This document shows, in pieces, positions 16,501-25,028 of a DNA stretch of 64,000 nucleotides. Under the pieces are notes generated by a model, which saw nothing but the letters and a program-made list of their open reading frames with translations, made no database searches and was not told the origin of the DNA. Origin of the DNA: Flavobacterium sp. M31R6. GTDB taxonomy: Bacteria > Bacteroidota > Bacteroidia > Flavobacteriales > Flavobacteriaceae. Made by a program: the position numbers and the translations under genes. Each line of letters opens with the position of its first letter. Positions within the stretch are counted from its first letter, which is position 1. Where the stretch lies: NCBI RefSeq assembly GCF_013284035.1, contig NZ_CP054141.1:2480001-2544000 (forward strand). Direction: 5' to 3'.

Positions 16501-17645
16501 TTTATACCATAATCATTTACGAAAGTAAAGTTTCCTTGGTAATCTGCTTCAAAAATGATGTCTACAGCAGTCTGAATTAATGTTTCATACTGGTTTCTTA
16601 TTTTTATTTCATTAGTTATATCTTGGCCTATCCCGATAATGGAGTCTTCCGAAAATTGTTTGTCAATCCATTGGATAAATTTATATTCACCATTTTTGCA
16701 TTTTAATTTTCTAACGTATAGTCGATTGTCTATAAAATTTGTATGATAATCAATGCCAATAAATTCAGGATCTTCTGTTAGTTTCCAAAATCCCATTCCC
16801 ATTACCTCTCCAGGAGTATAACCTAAAATAGGAATAATGGTATCACTGCAAAAAGTAACTTCCCCTTTTTTGTTAGTGGCTATTGTGAGCGAGTTCCCTT
16901 TGTTTACAATTTCATTGGTAAAATTAAATTTCTCTTGGATTTTTGTTATTGAAACGTGTCTTATATGGTTTATGATAAATACCATAATACCATAATTGAT
17001 TAGTATAATAGCCCTTTTGACAGGAACTAAATCAAAAGCAAAAATTAAGAACAAATAAATAAAGACAAAGCCTGAAAATACCCAATATTTTTTTATTGGT
17101 TTGATTATAATATATGAAAAGAAAAATAAAACTATAAATGCATAAGTAGGAATAATATCATTCTGTAGGAATATAATGTTGTATCCAATTAACAGCGAAT
17201 ATAGATAAAATAGGAAAATATAAATAGTTCTAATTCTATCATACAAGTATTTTGATTTTTCGCTTATTAAAAATAATAACAGAAAAAAACAGCCTATTGA
17301 AAAATTGTTGATTAATAGACTTTTGGGTCTGACATGAAATAATTCAAAGAAGATCTCTAAAAATGGAATTATTAACCCCAGAAATAATAAATAAAGTTGG
17401 TATTCCCTTTTGTCTGCTTCTTCTGCAGGAAGATTATCTATGTTTTTTAAAATAGAGTTTATTTTGGTGTTTGAATACAATAGTGCTATTATTAATATAA
17501 CTAGTATTGCTAACAGGGTTACATTTCTAAAGCTTGTCATTATTATATGCGTTGACTCTAGACTTAATGACATAGGAATACAAACTAAACTTGGTAAAGA
17601 AAAGTTGAAGTTTGAGTAGAGCAGTATGTTACAAAATAATAACAT
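13593..17645 (-). CDS. Orphan hybrid sensor histidine kinase / response regulator (7TM-PAS-PAS-GAF-GAF-PAS-HisKA-HATPase-REC)
   Basis: 1350 residues. Hydrophobic N-terminus with about seven membrane helices (to residue 235), PAS at about 250-350 and 355-475, two GAF-like domains at about 490-640 and 655-830, a third PAS at about 845-960, HisKA with MSHEIRTPLNG (phospho-His near 978), HATPase with DTGIGI and GGTGLGLTISNQL, and a C-terminal receiver with VLMDIQMP (Asp near 1273). Autophosphorylation and relay to its own receiver are expected, but no Hpt or output regulator is adjacent. The start is uncertain: Met25 or Met36 (17540) would remove a stretch that does not look coding. Confidence 0.9.
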   Translation of the reverse strand: MLLFCNILLYSNFNFSLPSLVCIPMSLSLESTHIIMTSFRNVTLLAILVILIIALLYSNTKINSILKNIDNLPAEEADKREYQLYLLFLGLIIPFLEIFFELFHVRPKSLLINNFSIGCFFLLLFLISEKSKYLYDRIRTIYIFLFYLYSLLIGYNIIFLQNDIIPTYAFIVLFFFSYIIIKPIKKYWVFSGFVFIYLFLIFAFDLVPVKRAIILINYGIMVFIINHIRHVSITKIQEKFNFTNEIVNKGNSLTIATNKKGEVTFCSDTIIPILGYTPGEVMGMGFWKLTEDPEFIGIDYHTNFIDNRLYVRKLKCKNGEYKFIQWIDKQFSEDSIIGIGQDITNEIKIRNQYETLIQTAVDIIFEADYQGNFTFVNDYGIKTLGYSKEEFLTKDFQSIIHKDYVTNTMSFYRNIQYYEENYTTLEFPIIKKNGEAIWISQNVFVRKNSFGEISGYSGIARDITLFKNLDEEKNKRQEKIEKYSKTLKDLAVINHSNGDDFNQTIINILKITSVELEVTRASYWIYDTDKIICDKLYISKTNTIESGLRFYRNENLDYFEKIENKLQVVQSDIISYAFNNEIKSNYVNTNNVFSTLDTPIFIDGELKGILSYESTENIKNWDNEDINFAKSISDLIVIALTSQMRLEIGQRLAYKSELLLVINKNTNEFLLQKSTSKLIMGIINELGKVTLSERISYFKKDPKTHLFDQKCMWTNELQDFDTVHPKLQNLSFSEFDNNIKDLSPQQFFESIKDKIQNENIKSFLKSLNPDSMLLFPVFIKNEFDGFFVFDDSTKERIWSSDEISILHLLVKNISSSIERNINEAIIEESEERFRLLANNIPGTVFLSNYDEKYTKIYLNDEIEKLTGYPKSDFLENKIYFVDLILPEDLENVLSKNKIALEEKKPLHVIYRIIHKNGSIVWVEEFGDSIVKNGEIAFMEGILIDITEKKKNESIVKEKELAEAANKAKSEFLANMSHEIRTPLNGIIGYTDLLMNSKLENTQKQYMNTINQSANILLEVVNDILDFSKIESGKLELNIEKYCVDDIILQIKELINYQAHSKNLEINYIIEKNVPKYIWVDYIRLKQVLINLLTNAVKFTHKGKIDLTISALEIQKSQTVLRFSVKDTGIGIRKNNQKIIFQAFSQEDSSTTKKFGGTGLGLTISNQLLGLMNSKLQINSQFNIGSTFFFDIKLKSSNKSKQKKVADAEKSITENRTLTLENEEPKILIVEDNKINMLLTKTLVKQIIPKCKIYESIDGEKALAKALEVIPDIVLMDIQMPLVNGYEATKQIREIEKFKDTIIIALTAGTVMGEKEKCIEVGMNDYVPKPIVKKTLEDILEKWLKDKSNAL

Positions 17646-17730
17646 AGATTTAGGGGGTAACTATTTGATTAAAATGTTTGCTTCTATGATTTAATTTTTA
17701 AAACTTTATTATTCGACAAATTGAAATTAT

Positions 17731-18498
17731 TTATTCTGTTTCTTGTGCATCAATTCCAACAACTGCACTATAAATTGCATAATTCATGGAATACAGAAAG
17801 GGTAAGGTAAAAAATACACCAATACAACATCCCATAAAACCTACTAATGAACCGATAAATGCCACAATAATTAACCCGAGTATAACGAAAGGCTGCTTGA
17901 AAATAAGCAAAATACTGTATTTTATTGCTTCGATAGCTTTTAAATCACCAAAAATTACCAGTGGAGTAACAAGGAGTGTGATATAAGAAATAAAATAAGT
18001 GATTACTTTTCCGAGCAATTCAAGATGAACGTATGATAGTAAAGTAGCTTGAGCAAAACCAATTGCTGAAATTAAAAATGTGGATATAATAATTTCTTTA
18101 AGATATGGAAGTCTATAATAGCCAAATAAATCGGAAATATGGAACTCTTCATCTCGGTCTCCACAGTGTGCCATTTTTAAAAATGATGCCTGAAAAGGGC
18201 TCAAGATGCAGGATACTATAAGTGCTATACTGCCAAAAACTAAAAAATTAGATTCGGAAAGATTTTCAACGTTCAATTTTTCTGGGGAAAGTTCACGTGT
18301 CATTGCAGTGACTCCCATTACAGAGATTAATGATACTCCAATGAAGATGACAAATAAAACGCTAAAAATGAAAAGAACTAATCCAGCATACACTGCTATT
18401 TTTTTATAATTTTCGAAGGCATGATTAAATACGTTGGCAAAATCAATTTGGTATCCATTTTTTTCAATATCGTTTAATCTTTCTTTTGTTTGGTTCAT
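17731..18498 (-). CDS. Multi-pass membrane protein, unknown function
   Basis: 255 residues with about six hydrophobic helices (residues about 34-62, 85-108, 125-150, 160-180, 190-215, 220-245). It opens with a charged cytoplasmic MNQTKERLNDIEKNGYQIDF followed by ANVFNHAFENYKKIAVYAG, the arrangement seen in small Bacteroidota membrane proteins related to the membrane domain of glycerophosphodiester phosphodiesterases. No catalytic residues recognised. It may share a transcript with the hybrid kinase downstream (85-nt gap), but that is not certain. Confidence 0.7.
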   Translation of the reverse strand: MNQTKERLNDIEKNGYQIDFANVFNHAFENYKKIAVYAGLVLFIFSVLFVIFIGVSLISVMGVTAMTRELSPEKLNVENLSESNFLVFGSIALIVSCILSPFQASFLKMAHCGDRDEEFHISDLFGYYRLPYLKEIIISTFLISAIGFAQATLLSYVHLELLGKVITYFISYITLLVTPLVIFGDLKAIEAIKYSILLIFKQPFVILGLIIVAFIGSLVGFMGCCIGVFFTLPFLYSMNYAIYSAVVGIDAQETE

Positions 18499-19059
18499 TT
18501 TGAATAGGTTAATTATGTTGGTTAGTTTGAGCTATATTCTTTCAAAATAGTCTCCATAAATATTATTTTTTTCTCTGATACCAGAATCAAAAATTATTTT
18601 GATTTTGAAATCAATGGGCAAATTTACTATTTTTTATTCTTTAAGAGTTAAAATCTCACTTATGGCAAATGTCGCAGTTACTGACAGTCTAATCGTGAAA
18701 TTTTGAACGGCTAGTGTTTAATTTAATTATACAACAATCCAGATTGAACTTCTTTGGTTTGTCTTTAAAATAGATTTAAATAGTCCGATAATTTAAAAAG
18801 CAAAGTACTTGATATATATCAGAATTCCTAAAAAAATAAAAATAAATAGTTGGAATAATTTTGTCTTAAAAAACGGTGGTAAATTCTTCTTCTTTGCTGT
18901 AATCAACTTCCTGTTTATGAATGTTTTTGTTTTGAAAAAAAAGTAAAAATCAATACAGAAGCCATGGGTTAAAAATTAATTATATCAACGAGTAGGACTG
19001 TTAGTTTTTTTTTTAAAATCTTCTTTATTTTATAGATTTACTAACAAATTTTTTATTTG
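18499..19059. other. 560-base gap with no confident gene
   Basis: Very A/T-rich. On the minus strand between about 18990 and 18808 an open stretch without an ATG reads KTKTFINRKLITAKKKNLPP and then a hydrophobic FQLFIFIFLGILIYIKYFAF before a stop, which could be the tail of a decayed small membrane protein or a chance frame. No repeat of families A or B and no terminator with a T tract was found. Confidence 0.3.
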
Positions 19060-20388
19060 CTAGAGCCAGTTCAGCAATTTCTTTAAGGTACCTATTTTTT
19101 TTGCATAGGGAGCATATCGTAATTCTAAATCCAACCAATTGGCTTTTTTTACAATTCCTTTTTTATGGGAAAAAGTATCAAAACTCAGTTGGCCATGATA
19201 AGCACCTATTCCACTATGGCCAACACCTCCAAATGGAAGTCTTTTGTTGGCAAAATGAATAACCGTATCGTTGACACAGCCACCTCCAAATGAAAAGGTG
19301 GTGACTATTTTTCTAGCAAATTTTCTATCGTCGCTAAAAACGTATAGTGCTAATGGTTTCTCGTATCTTGAAATGGTTTGCGCTATTTCTTTTTCGTCTC
19401 TATAGCTGATTATTGGTAATATTGGCCCAAATATTTCTTCTTCCATCAGTAAACTGTCAAGGGAATTTTCTTCGATTAGGGTTGGTGCAATGTAATGATC
19501 TTCGATGTCGGTTTCACCACCAAAAATCACCTTTTCAGGTTCAATCAAACTCATTAATCGTAGACAGTTTTTTTTGTTCACAATTCGAGCAAAATCTGGA
19601 GATTCCTTTGGGTTTTTACCATAAGCTTTTGTGATTTCTTTTTTCAAAAACTCTACAAAATGACTTTTCATATCTTCTTGAATCAAAATATAATCCGGGG
19701 CAATGCAAGTTTGTCCTGCATTTAAAAATTTTCCCCAAACAATTCTCTTGGCGGCTAACTTCAAATTGGCCGTTTCATCTATAATACAAGGATTTTTTCC
19801 ACCTAATTCTAGGGTTACTGGAGTGAGGTGCTCGGCGGCTGCTTTGGCAACAATTTTTCCAACAGCAACACTTCCGGTAAAGAAAATATAATCCCAACGT
19901 TGTTCCAATAATTTTTGTGCGGTTTCAACACCACCTTCAATTACTTCTACATGCTGATGTTGGAACGCATTTTTGATAATTTTGAGTATTATTGCTGAAG
20001 TTTTGGGTGTCAATTCCGAAGGTTTTAAAACCACTTGATTACCAGCAGCAACAGCAGATACCAAAGGACAGATTGCTAATTGAAAAGGATAGTTCCAAGG
20101 TGCAATAATCAAAACTTTTCCGTAGGGTTCTTTTACGATATAATCGGTTGACGGGAAATTAAGCACTGAAGGAAATACTTTTCTAATTTTTGACCATTTC
20201 CCAATGTTTTTTATGGTGTCTTTTAATTCGGATATAACATAGCTGGTTTCGGTAGCAATCGACTCAAAAGGAGGTTTTTTGAAATCATCATATAACGCCT
20301 GAATGATTTCATTTTCATGCTTGATAATTACATCCAACAATTTAATTAAAGCTTCTTTTCTTGAACTAATGTTTAATTTGTAATTCAT
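19060..20388 (-). CDS. Aldehyde dehydrogenase (class 3-like, NAD(P)-dependent)
   Basis: 442 residues, the short form lacking the longer N-terminal arm of ALDH1/2. IAPWNYPFQL, LKPSELTP, FFTGSVAVGKIV for cofactor binding; the general base Glu194 in VTLELGGKNP; catalytic Cys228 in NAGQTCIAPDY; then EEEIFGPILPI and LPFGGVGHSGIGAYHG. Class 3 enzymes oxidise medium- and long-chain or aromatic aldehydes to acids; the C-terminus ends in a modest hydrophobic/basic segment that could associate with membrane. Last gene of a run panB - pseudouridine synthase - this gene, with gaps of 39 and 72 nt. Confidence 0.92.
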   Translation of the reverse strand: MNYKLNISSRKEALIKLLDVIIKHENEIIQALYDDFKKPPFESIATETSYVISELKDTIKNIGKWSKIRKVFPSVLNFPSTDYIVKEPYGKVLIIAPWNYPFQLAICPLVSAVAAGNQVVLKPSELTPKTSAIILKIIKNAFQHQHVEVIEGGVETAQKLLEQRWDYIFFTGSVAVGKIVAKAAAEHLTPVTLELGGKNPCIIDETANLKLAAKRIVWGKFLNAGQTCIAPDYILIQEDMKSHFVEFLKKEITKAYGKNPKESPDFARIVNKKNCLRLMSLIEPEKVIFGGETDIEDHYIAPTLIEENSLDSLLMEEEIFGPILPIISYRDEKEIAQTISRYEKPLALYVFSDDRKFARKIVTTFSFGGGCVNDTVIHFANKRLPFGGVGHSGIGAYHGQLSFDTFSHKKGIVKKANWLDLELRYAPYAKKIGTLKKLLNWL

Positions 20389-20460
20389 TGCAAAACAGGT
20401 TATTTATATACTGCAAGTTAAATTTTAAAATTCATATATAATATTTTTTTCATTAAAATA

Positions 20461-21156
20461 TTATATAGCTTTCCAAATAACTTCGTCTGGAGTTGGGGCA
20501 ATAATAGTGATTTCTTCTTTAGAAACGGGATGGATAAAGACCAGTTTCCGGGCATGAAGATGGATTCCTCCATCCGGATTACTTCGGTCAAAACCGTATT
20601 TTAGATCCCCTTTTATTGGACAGCCAATGGCAGAGAGCTGTGCTCTTATTTGATGGTGCCTGCCGGTGTGCAATTGAATTTCGAGACCGAAATAATTGTC
20701 CAATTCTTTGATGATTTTATACTCCAAACTGGCCAATTTACTATCTGGAACTTCTTTTGAGTGTGCTTTTGAAGTATTATTTTTCTCGTTTCTTTTGATG
20801 TAATGAACGAGGGTGTCTTCGTTTTTAGAAGGTCTGTTTTTGACTACCGCCCAATATGTTTTTTGGGTCTCTCTGTTGCTAAATAATTCATTCATGCGAG
20901 TCAAGGCTTTGCTGGTACGGGCAAAAACCACGATTCCTGTAGTGGGTCGGTCCAATCGATGTACCACGCCAAGAAATACCTCACCAGGTTTATTGTATTT
21001 GTCTTTAATGTATTCTTTGACAACATCGCTCAATGGTTTGTCACCTGTTTTATCTCCTTGCACAATATCACCTACACGTTTATTGACCACGATTAGATGA
21101 TTGTCTTCGTGCAGGATTTGGAGATTGTTTTTATTTGAAACTATTTTATTCGACAA
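20461..21156 (-). CDS. RluA-family pseudouridine synthase (short, no S4 domain)
   Basis: 231 residues. LQILHEDNHLIVVNKRVGDI, then HRLDRPTTGIVVFART with catalytic Asp69 inside the HRLDR motif (66-70), LEIQLHTGRHHQIRAQLSAIG and IHLHARKLVFIHP. Isomerises uridines in rRNA or tRNA; without an S4 RNA-binding domain it resembles RluA/TruC-type enzymes, and the target site cannot be assigned. In a minus-strand run, 39 nt after panB and 72 nt before the aldehyde dehydrogenase. Confidence 0.9.
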   Translation of the reverse strand: MSNKIVSNKNNLQILHEDNHLIVVNKRVGDIVQGDKTGDKPLSDVVKEYIKDKYNKPGEVFLGVVHRLDRPTTGIVVFARTSKALTRMNELFSNRETQKTYWAVVKNRPSKNEDTLVHYIKRNEKNNTSKAHSKEVPDSKLASLEYKIIKELDNYFGLEIQLHTGRHHQIRAQLSAIGCPIKGDLKYGFDRSNPDGGIHLHARKLVFIHPVSKEEITIIAPTPDEVIWKAI

Positions 21157-21195
21157 TGGTTAATTGTTTTAGCAAATTTTAATGAATGAAAACTA

Positions 21196-22014
21196 CTAGT
21201 ATTGTTCTTTCTCGTTTGGAAAATCCTGTGATTTTACATCTTCAACATATTGACTAATCGCAGTTGTCATTCCTTCGTATAAATTCATGTAACGTCTCAA
21301 GAAACGAGGACTGAATTCATTATTCATACCCAACATATCATGAATAACCAATACTTGTCCATCTACACCGCCACCGGCACCAATTCCGATAACAGGAATA
21401 GATATACTTTTGGCTACTTTTTCAGCTAAATTTGCAGGAACTTTTTCGATAACAATTGCAAAACAACCTAATTTTTCCAGTAATATAGCATCTTCAATTA
21501 ATTTTTCGGCTTCTTGTTCTTCTTTGGCGCGAACAGTATAAGTACCGAATTTATATATAGATTGTGGAGTTAATCCCAAATGTCCCATAACAGGAATTCC
21601 TGCATTCAAGATTTTTTTGATGGATTCTTTGATTTCTTTACCACCTTCCAATTTCACGGCGTGACCACCACTTTCTTTCATAATTCTAATGGAGGAGCGC
21701 AACGCTTCCTTAGAATCGGATTGGTAGCTTCCAAAAGGTAAATCAACAACTACTAAAGCTCTTTCTACAGCTCTAACTACGGATGATGCATGATAAATCA
21801 TTTGATCTAACGTAATAGGTAAAGTCGTTTCATGACCAGCCATAACATTGGAGGCTGAATCTCCAACCAAAATCACATCAATTCCAGAGCTATCCACAAT
21901 TTTGGCCATTGTATAATCATAAGCCGTAAGCATGGAGATTTTTTCACCATTGGATTTCATCTCGATTAAGGACTTAGTGGTAATTCTTTTGTAATCTTTT
22001 TTTATTGCAGACAT
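21196..22014 (-). CDS. panB: 3-methyl-2-oxobutanoate hydroxymethyltransferase
   Basis: 272 residues, typical length. [41 protein letters not shown] (the Mg-binding GDS and the substrate loop), [32 protein letters not shown], and [20 protein letters not shown]. It transfers a hydroxymethyl group from methylene-tetrahydrofolate to alpha-ketoisovalerate to make ketopantoate, the first committed step of pantothenate and coenzyme A synthesis. First gene of a minus-strand run; panC is not here. Confidence 0.97.
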   Translation of the reverse strand: MSAIKKDYKRITTKSLIEMKSNGEKISMLTAYDYTMAKIVDSSGIDVILVGDSASNVMAGHETTLPITLDQMIYHASSVVRAVERALVVVDLPFGSYQSDSKEALRSSIRIMKESGGHAVKLEGGKEIKESIKKILNAGIPVMGHLGLTPQSIYKFGTYTVRAKEEQEAEKLIEDAILLEKLGCFAIVIEKVPANLAEKVAKSISIPVIGIGAGGGVDGQVLVIHDMLGMNNEFSPRFLRRYMNLYEGMTTAISQYVEDVKSQDFPNEKEQY

Positions 22015-22200
22015 TGGATTTATAATTTTATTTCCGAAAGGCTCGGTATTGATTTTATTTTGAGAGTGTAAAAGTAATAAATTGAATTTTTTTAAATTGA
22101 ATTTTTATAAGGAATATCAAAAAGTAGACTGGCGAAATTATGAGATTGCTATTTAAGCAAACTATTTTGAATAATTTCTATAACAAACGGCTAAAAAAAC

Positions 22201-22208
22201 TAATTTTG
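22201..22208 (+). promoter_or_regulatory. Candidate -7 element of the sigma-54 regulator gene
   Basis: TAATTTTG matches TAnnTTTG and would give a leader of about 20 nt before the TTG start at 22235. No spaced -33 TTG. Confidence 0.35.
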
Positions 22209-22234
22209 AAAAACTAAATATAGAAAGCAGAATT

Positions 22235-23575
22235 TTGAAAAATATCCTCATTATTGACGACGAAGAAAAATTACGGCATCTTCTGGCCCGAATTATAAAA
22301 TCGGAAGGGTTTGATGTTTTTGAAGCTCCTGATTTAAAGTCAGGTTTCAAGAAATTGGAAACTAATGATATTGATGTTGTTCTATGTGATGTCAAACTTC
22401 CCGATGGTAATGGTGTTGATTTTCTTCAAAAAATTAAATCTGCATTTCCATTAACAGAAGTCATTCTCTTGACCGCTTTCGGTAAAATATCCGATGGTGT
22501 TCAGGCAATGAAAAACGGAGCTTTCGATTATATTGTAAAAGGAGATGATAATGATAAAATTATTCCTCTGTTGTACAAAGCTTTAGAAAAAGTACAATTG
22601 CAAAAGAAAGTCAAGCAACTCGAAAAACGAATTTCCGATAAATATTCTTTTGACGGCATTATAGGAAAATCAAAAGGATTGGAACAAGTAATTGATTTGG
22701 CCAAAAAAGTTTCCAAAACAGATTCAACCGTACTTTTAACTGGTGAAACAGGAACAGGAAAAGAAGTTTTTGCACAAGCGATTCACGAAAACAGTAACAG
22801 AGCAGGAAAATCGTTTGTAGCATTAAATTGCAGTACTTTCAGTAAGGAAATTTTGGAAAGTGAATTATTTGGGCACAAGCAAGGAGCTTTTACAGGAGCG
22901 ATAAAAGATAAAAAAGGTTTTATAGAAGAAGCCAATGGCGGAACTTTGTTTCTTGATGAAATTGGTGAAATGCCATTAGAACTTCAAGCCAAATTGTTGA
23001 GGGTTCTAGAAACCAATGAGTATATTCAAATTGGTGATACGACTCCCAGAAAATCCAATTTCCGTTTGATAGCCGCTACCAATCGTGATTTAAAAACAGA
23101 AAGTGATGAACACCGTTTTCGTTCGGATTTGTATTTTAGATTGAATATTTTCGAAATTAAGATTCCACCGTTGAGGGAAAGAATAAAAGATATTGCGCCT
23201 TTAACCAATTATTTTGTCGAGCAATTTTCATCAAGAGGGAATAAGAAGATATTGACCATCGATCCTGATTTTCTTCATAAATTAGAAACCTATCATTGGC
23301 CAGGAAATGTCCGTGAATTGAGAAATGTGATTGAACGTTCTGTAATTCTAGTTAATGGCGATGTTTTGACACAGGATGTTTTGCCTTATGAAATACAACA
23401 TCAAATAGATCATGCAAACAAAACGCTATCGGCATTTTCGATGCAAAGTGTTGAAAAACTCCATATTCAAAAAGTATTGAATTATACCAAAGGTAATAAA
23501 GCAGAAGCAGCACGCTTACTCGAAATAGGTGTTGCAACGCTTTATCGAAAATTAGACGAATACAATATTCAATAA
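22235..23575 (+). CDS. Sigma-54-dependent enhancer-binding response regulator (NtrC family)
   Basis: 446 residues starting at TTG (22235); this start keeps the first receiver strand [12 protein letters not shown] intact and there is no in-frame ATG nearby. Receiver domain 1-120 with phospho-acceptor Asp52 in [14 protein letters not shown]+ domain 140-375 with Walker A GETGTGKE (170-177), the sigma-54-contacting GAFTGA (217-222) and Walker [13 protein letters not shown]; Fis-type helix-turn-helix at the end ([20 protein letters not shown]). Adjacent to the kdp operon and most likely its activator, phosphorylated by the HAMP-PAS kinase at 32232-33968; this pairing is inference from gene order. 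A terminator hairpin follows. Confidence 0.93.
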   Translation: MKNILIIDDEEKLRHLLARIIKSEGFDVFEAPDLKSGFKKLETNDIDVVLCDVKLPDGNGVDFLQKIKSAFPLTEVILLTAFGKISDGVQAMKNGAFDYIVKGDDNDKIIPLLYKALEKVQLQKKVKQLEKRISDKYSFDGIIGKSKGLEQVIDLAKKVSKTDSTVLLTGETGTGKEVFAQAIHENSNRAGKSFVALNCSTFSKEILESELFGHKQGAFTGAIKDKKGFIEEANGGTLFLDEIGEMPLELQAKLLRVLETNEYIQIGDTTPRKSNFRLIAATNRDLKTESDEHRFRSDLYFRLNIFEIKIPPLRERIKDIAPLTNYFVEQFSSRGNKKILTIDPDFLHKLETYHWPGNVRELRNVIERSVILVNGDVLTQDVLPYEIQHQIDHANKTLSAFSMQSVEKLHIQKVLNYTKGNKAEAARLLEIGVATLYRKLDEYNIQ

Positions 23576-23600
23576 CAATCTTATTGTTTGAGAAAAGTCT

Positions 23601-23628
23601 AGCCTGTCATTTTTGATAGGCTTTTTTT
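23601..23628 (+). terminator. Terminator of the sigma-54 regulator gene
   Basis: AGCCTGTCA at 23601-23609 pairs with TGATAGGCT at 23614-23622 (one G-T pair), loop of four T, then a run of T. A close relative of this element (preceded by the same TTGAGAAAAG) occurs at 24401-24434. Confidence 0.75.
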
Positions 23629-23670
23629 ATAACCTTGTTATTGTATAAATATCAAGGTTATACAATTTCT

Positions 23671-24210
23671 TTAATCTTTGCGGTACGTTTTTTTTGAAGT
23701 GGAAGTACCATTAGGTAAATTGAGCAGAAGATTAAAAGCAATCAAAAAAGAAAGTGTTCCTAAAATGGCGATGCCGAAATTGGCTTTTTCCGCAGTATGT
23801 TTGACAATATCACTTTTCTTTTTGATGGCAAACGTATTTAATTCCAAAATATGAAATATATTTTGACGAATTTGACTTTTCATAGCTTCATCATCCCAGT
23901 TTTTTTTCAAAGAAGCGAAATTATTCTGCAGAGTAAAAGTTGCTGTATCTTCACCAACTTCGGTAATATTCCCCATTTGTTTGGTTAGATTAGCTTCAAA
24001 TTGGGATATTGCTTTTTCTTTATTAGAATTATTTTCGTCTAATGAAAGGAGCATATTTCTAGAATACTCAAGTGTGTTATAATTATCTTCCAAAATGTTT
24101 TCAGTATCATTTTTAATCGAAAAATTATAGTATGCACTCACTAATGAAAGTGAAATTATCATTATGAAAAGCAATCCAATTCTTAAGTTAAATTTTATTT
24201 TCATTTTCAA
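23671..24210 (-). CDS. Kinase-less sensor protein, paralogue of the input region of the HAMP-PAS kinase
   Basis: 179 residues: cytoplasmic start, membrane helix at about 10-27, an extracytoplasmic alpha-helical sensor of roughly 115 residues, and a second helix at about 145-166. It aligns from end to end with residues 1-167 of the kinase encoded at 32232-33968 (shared DTENIL, NYNTLEYSRNMLLSLDE, SQIRQ, KSDI.KHTAE, FLIAFNLL.NLPN), about 60% identical by eye. Where the kinase enters its HAMP domain this protein ends with a short basic GTSTSKKTYRKD tail. The frame is intact over 179 codons despite the divergence, which argues that it is maintained. Its role may be to titrate or modulate the kinase. 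Confidence 0.75.
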   Translation of the reverse strand: MKMKIKFNLRIGLLFIMIISLSLVSAYYNFSIKNDTENILEDNYNTLEYSRNMLLSLDENNSNKEKAISQFEANLTKQMGNITEVGEDTATFTLQNNFASLKKNWDDEAMKSQIRQNIFHILELNTFAIKKKSDIVKHTAEKANFGIAILGTLSFLIAFNLLLNLPNGTSTSKKTYRKD

Positions 24211-24553
24211 AAGTATTATTATGATGCTTGTTCTGTTATTATTGCTTTCTAAGGTAAAGTGTTGATTTTTATAGGTTCTAATTTACAACTCTTAAATTTC
24301 TAATCCTAATTTAGGACTATTAACTTTTGAAGTGTTAGCTGTAAGGTAATATAAGCACAATATTTTATGATGAAAAAGTCTTAAAATAAATTTATCGTTT
24401 TGAGAAAAGCCTATCATTTTGATAGGCTTTTTTTATGCCCTTTTTTGATGAGAAATAGTTAATTACATTAAAAACAATGTTTTACGATTTTTTAATTTTT
24501 TTGGAATGTTTTTTGGCATAGGGGAGAAAGAATAAAATAAACAATTACTAACA
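24211..24553. other. Gap between the kinase-less sensor and the kdp micro-gene cluster
   Basis: Divergent promoter region of 343 bases with the orphan hairpin 24407-24434. Near 24502-24519 the sequence TGGAATG, five T, TTGGCAT resembles a sigma-54 -24/-12 promoter, but GG and GC are 11 rather than 10 bases apart. No clear TAnnTTTG element was found just before the first gene. Confidence 0.4.
24407..24434 (+). terminator. Orphan terminator-like hairpin ahead of the kdp operon
   Basis: AAGCCTATCA at 24407-24416 and TGATAGGCTT at 24420-24429 form a perfect 10-bp stem with a 3-nt loop, followed by T's. It has no plus-strand gene immediately upstream. The sequence, including the preceding TTGAGAAAAG, repeats the terminator at 23590-23628, so it is either a duplicated remnant or an attenuator in the kdp leader. 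Confidence 0.6.
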
Positions 24554-24835
24554 ATGAAAAATAAAATAGCAACGATTTACGAAAAAGCAGAACGCTTTGC
24601 CGAAATCACAAAAATTGCAATTATTACCGGAAATATTAACCGGGCAAAAAAATGTTTGGCGCTTGCCGAACGATTGTTCGAAACAGGAAGCAACGAGACA
24701 AAGAATGCCATTTCGAATGTGTATGTTTTTTCGGTTTCTTCTTTTATGGAATTGCGTCATTGCAGTATTTCCAATCTGTTTCCAAAATCGTTGAAGGCAG
24801 AATACATCAAGCAAATTAATACCTCTGGAGTTTAA
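24554..24835 (+). CDS. Small helical protein at the head of the kdp operon, unknown function
   Basis: 93 residues, MKNKIATIYEKAERFAEITK at the start, largely alpha-helical in appearance, soluble, with one Cys (KKCLALAERLFETGS) and HCSISNLFPKSLKAEYIKQI near the end. It starts the plus-strand run that continues with three micro-genes and kdpA after a 23-nt gap, so co-expression with the potassium pump is expected. I do not recognise the family. It might be a regulator or an accessory factor of the pump. Confidence 0.7.
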   Translation: MKNKIATIYEKAERFAEITKIAIITGNINRAKKCLALAERLFETGSNETKNAISNVYVFSVSSFMELRHCSISNLFPKSLKAEYIKQINTSGV

Positions 24836-24858
24836 ATCTAACCTTAATTTTTAATAAT

Positions 24859-24945
24859 ATGATAATCACTATTCTTTTACTCGCATTAGGAGTTTTGCTT
24901 TTTGCGATTTGTTTTAAATCCGTCGAATTTTTTGAAAAAATCTAG
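24859..24945 (+). CDS. 28-residue membrane micropeptide in the kdp leader
   Basis: ATG at 24859, stop TAG at 24943-24945. The product MIITILLLALGVLLFAICFK and then SVEFFEKI is one hydrophobic helix with a short polar tail. It ends three bases before kdpF. It could be a second KdpF-like stabilising subunit; the tight packing (24 nt, 3 nt and 2 nt gaps through this cluster) supports translation. Confidence 0.55.
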   Translation: MIITILLLALGVLLFAICFKSVEFFEKI

Positions 24946-24948
24946 ATC

Positions 24949-25026
24949 ATGACAGCACTATTTATTGTTGCACTTGCCGTATTCGGTTATTTGGTTTATG
25001 TATTAATCAAACCCGAAAAGTTTTAA
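24949..25026 (+). CDS. kdpF: KdpF, small stabilising subunit of the K+-transporting ATPase
   Basis: 25 residues: MTALFIVALAVFGYLVYVLI then KPEKF. This matches the KdpF pattern of one helix with GYLVY.L and a final PE/AE-x-F, as in other bacteria. KdpF sits against KdpA in the KdpFABC complex and stabilises it. Position directly ahead of kdpA agrees. Confidence 0.85.
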   Translation: MTALFIVALAVFGYLVYVLIKPEKF

Positions 25027-25028
25027 AA

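Noticed and set aside
18808..18990. Minus-strand open stretch ending IYIKYFAF
   Set aside because: No ATG, GTG or TTG start with support, strong A/T bias; noted in the gap description but not called as a gene.
24502..24519. Sigma-54-like promoter upstream of the kdp operon (TGGAATG...TTGGCAT)
   Set aside because: The GG and GC dinucleotides are separated by 11 rather than 10 bases, and in sigma-54 promoters this spacing is nearly invariant. Attractive because a sigma-54 regulator lies next door, but not called.
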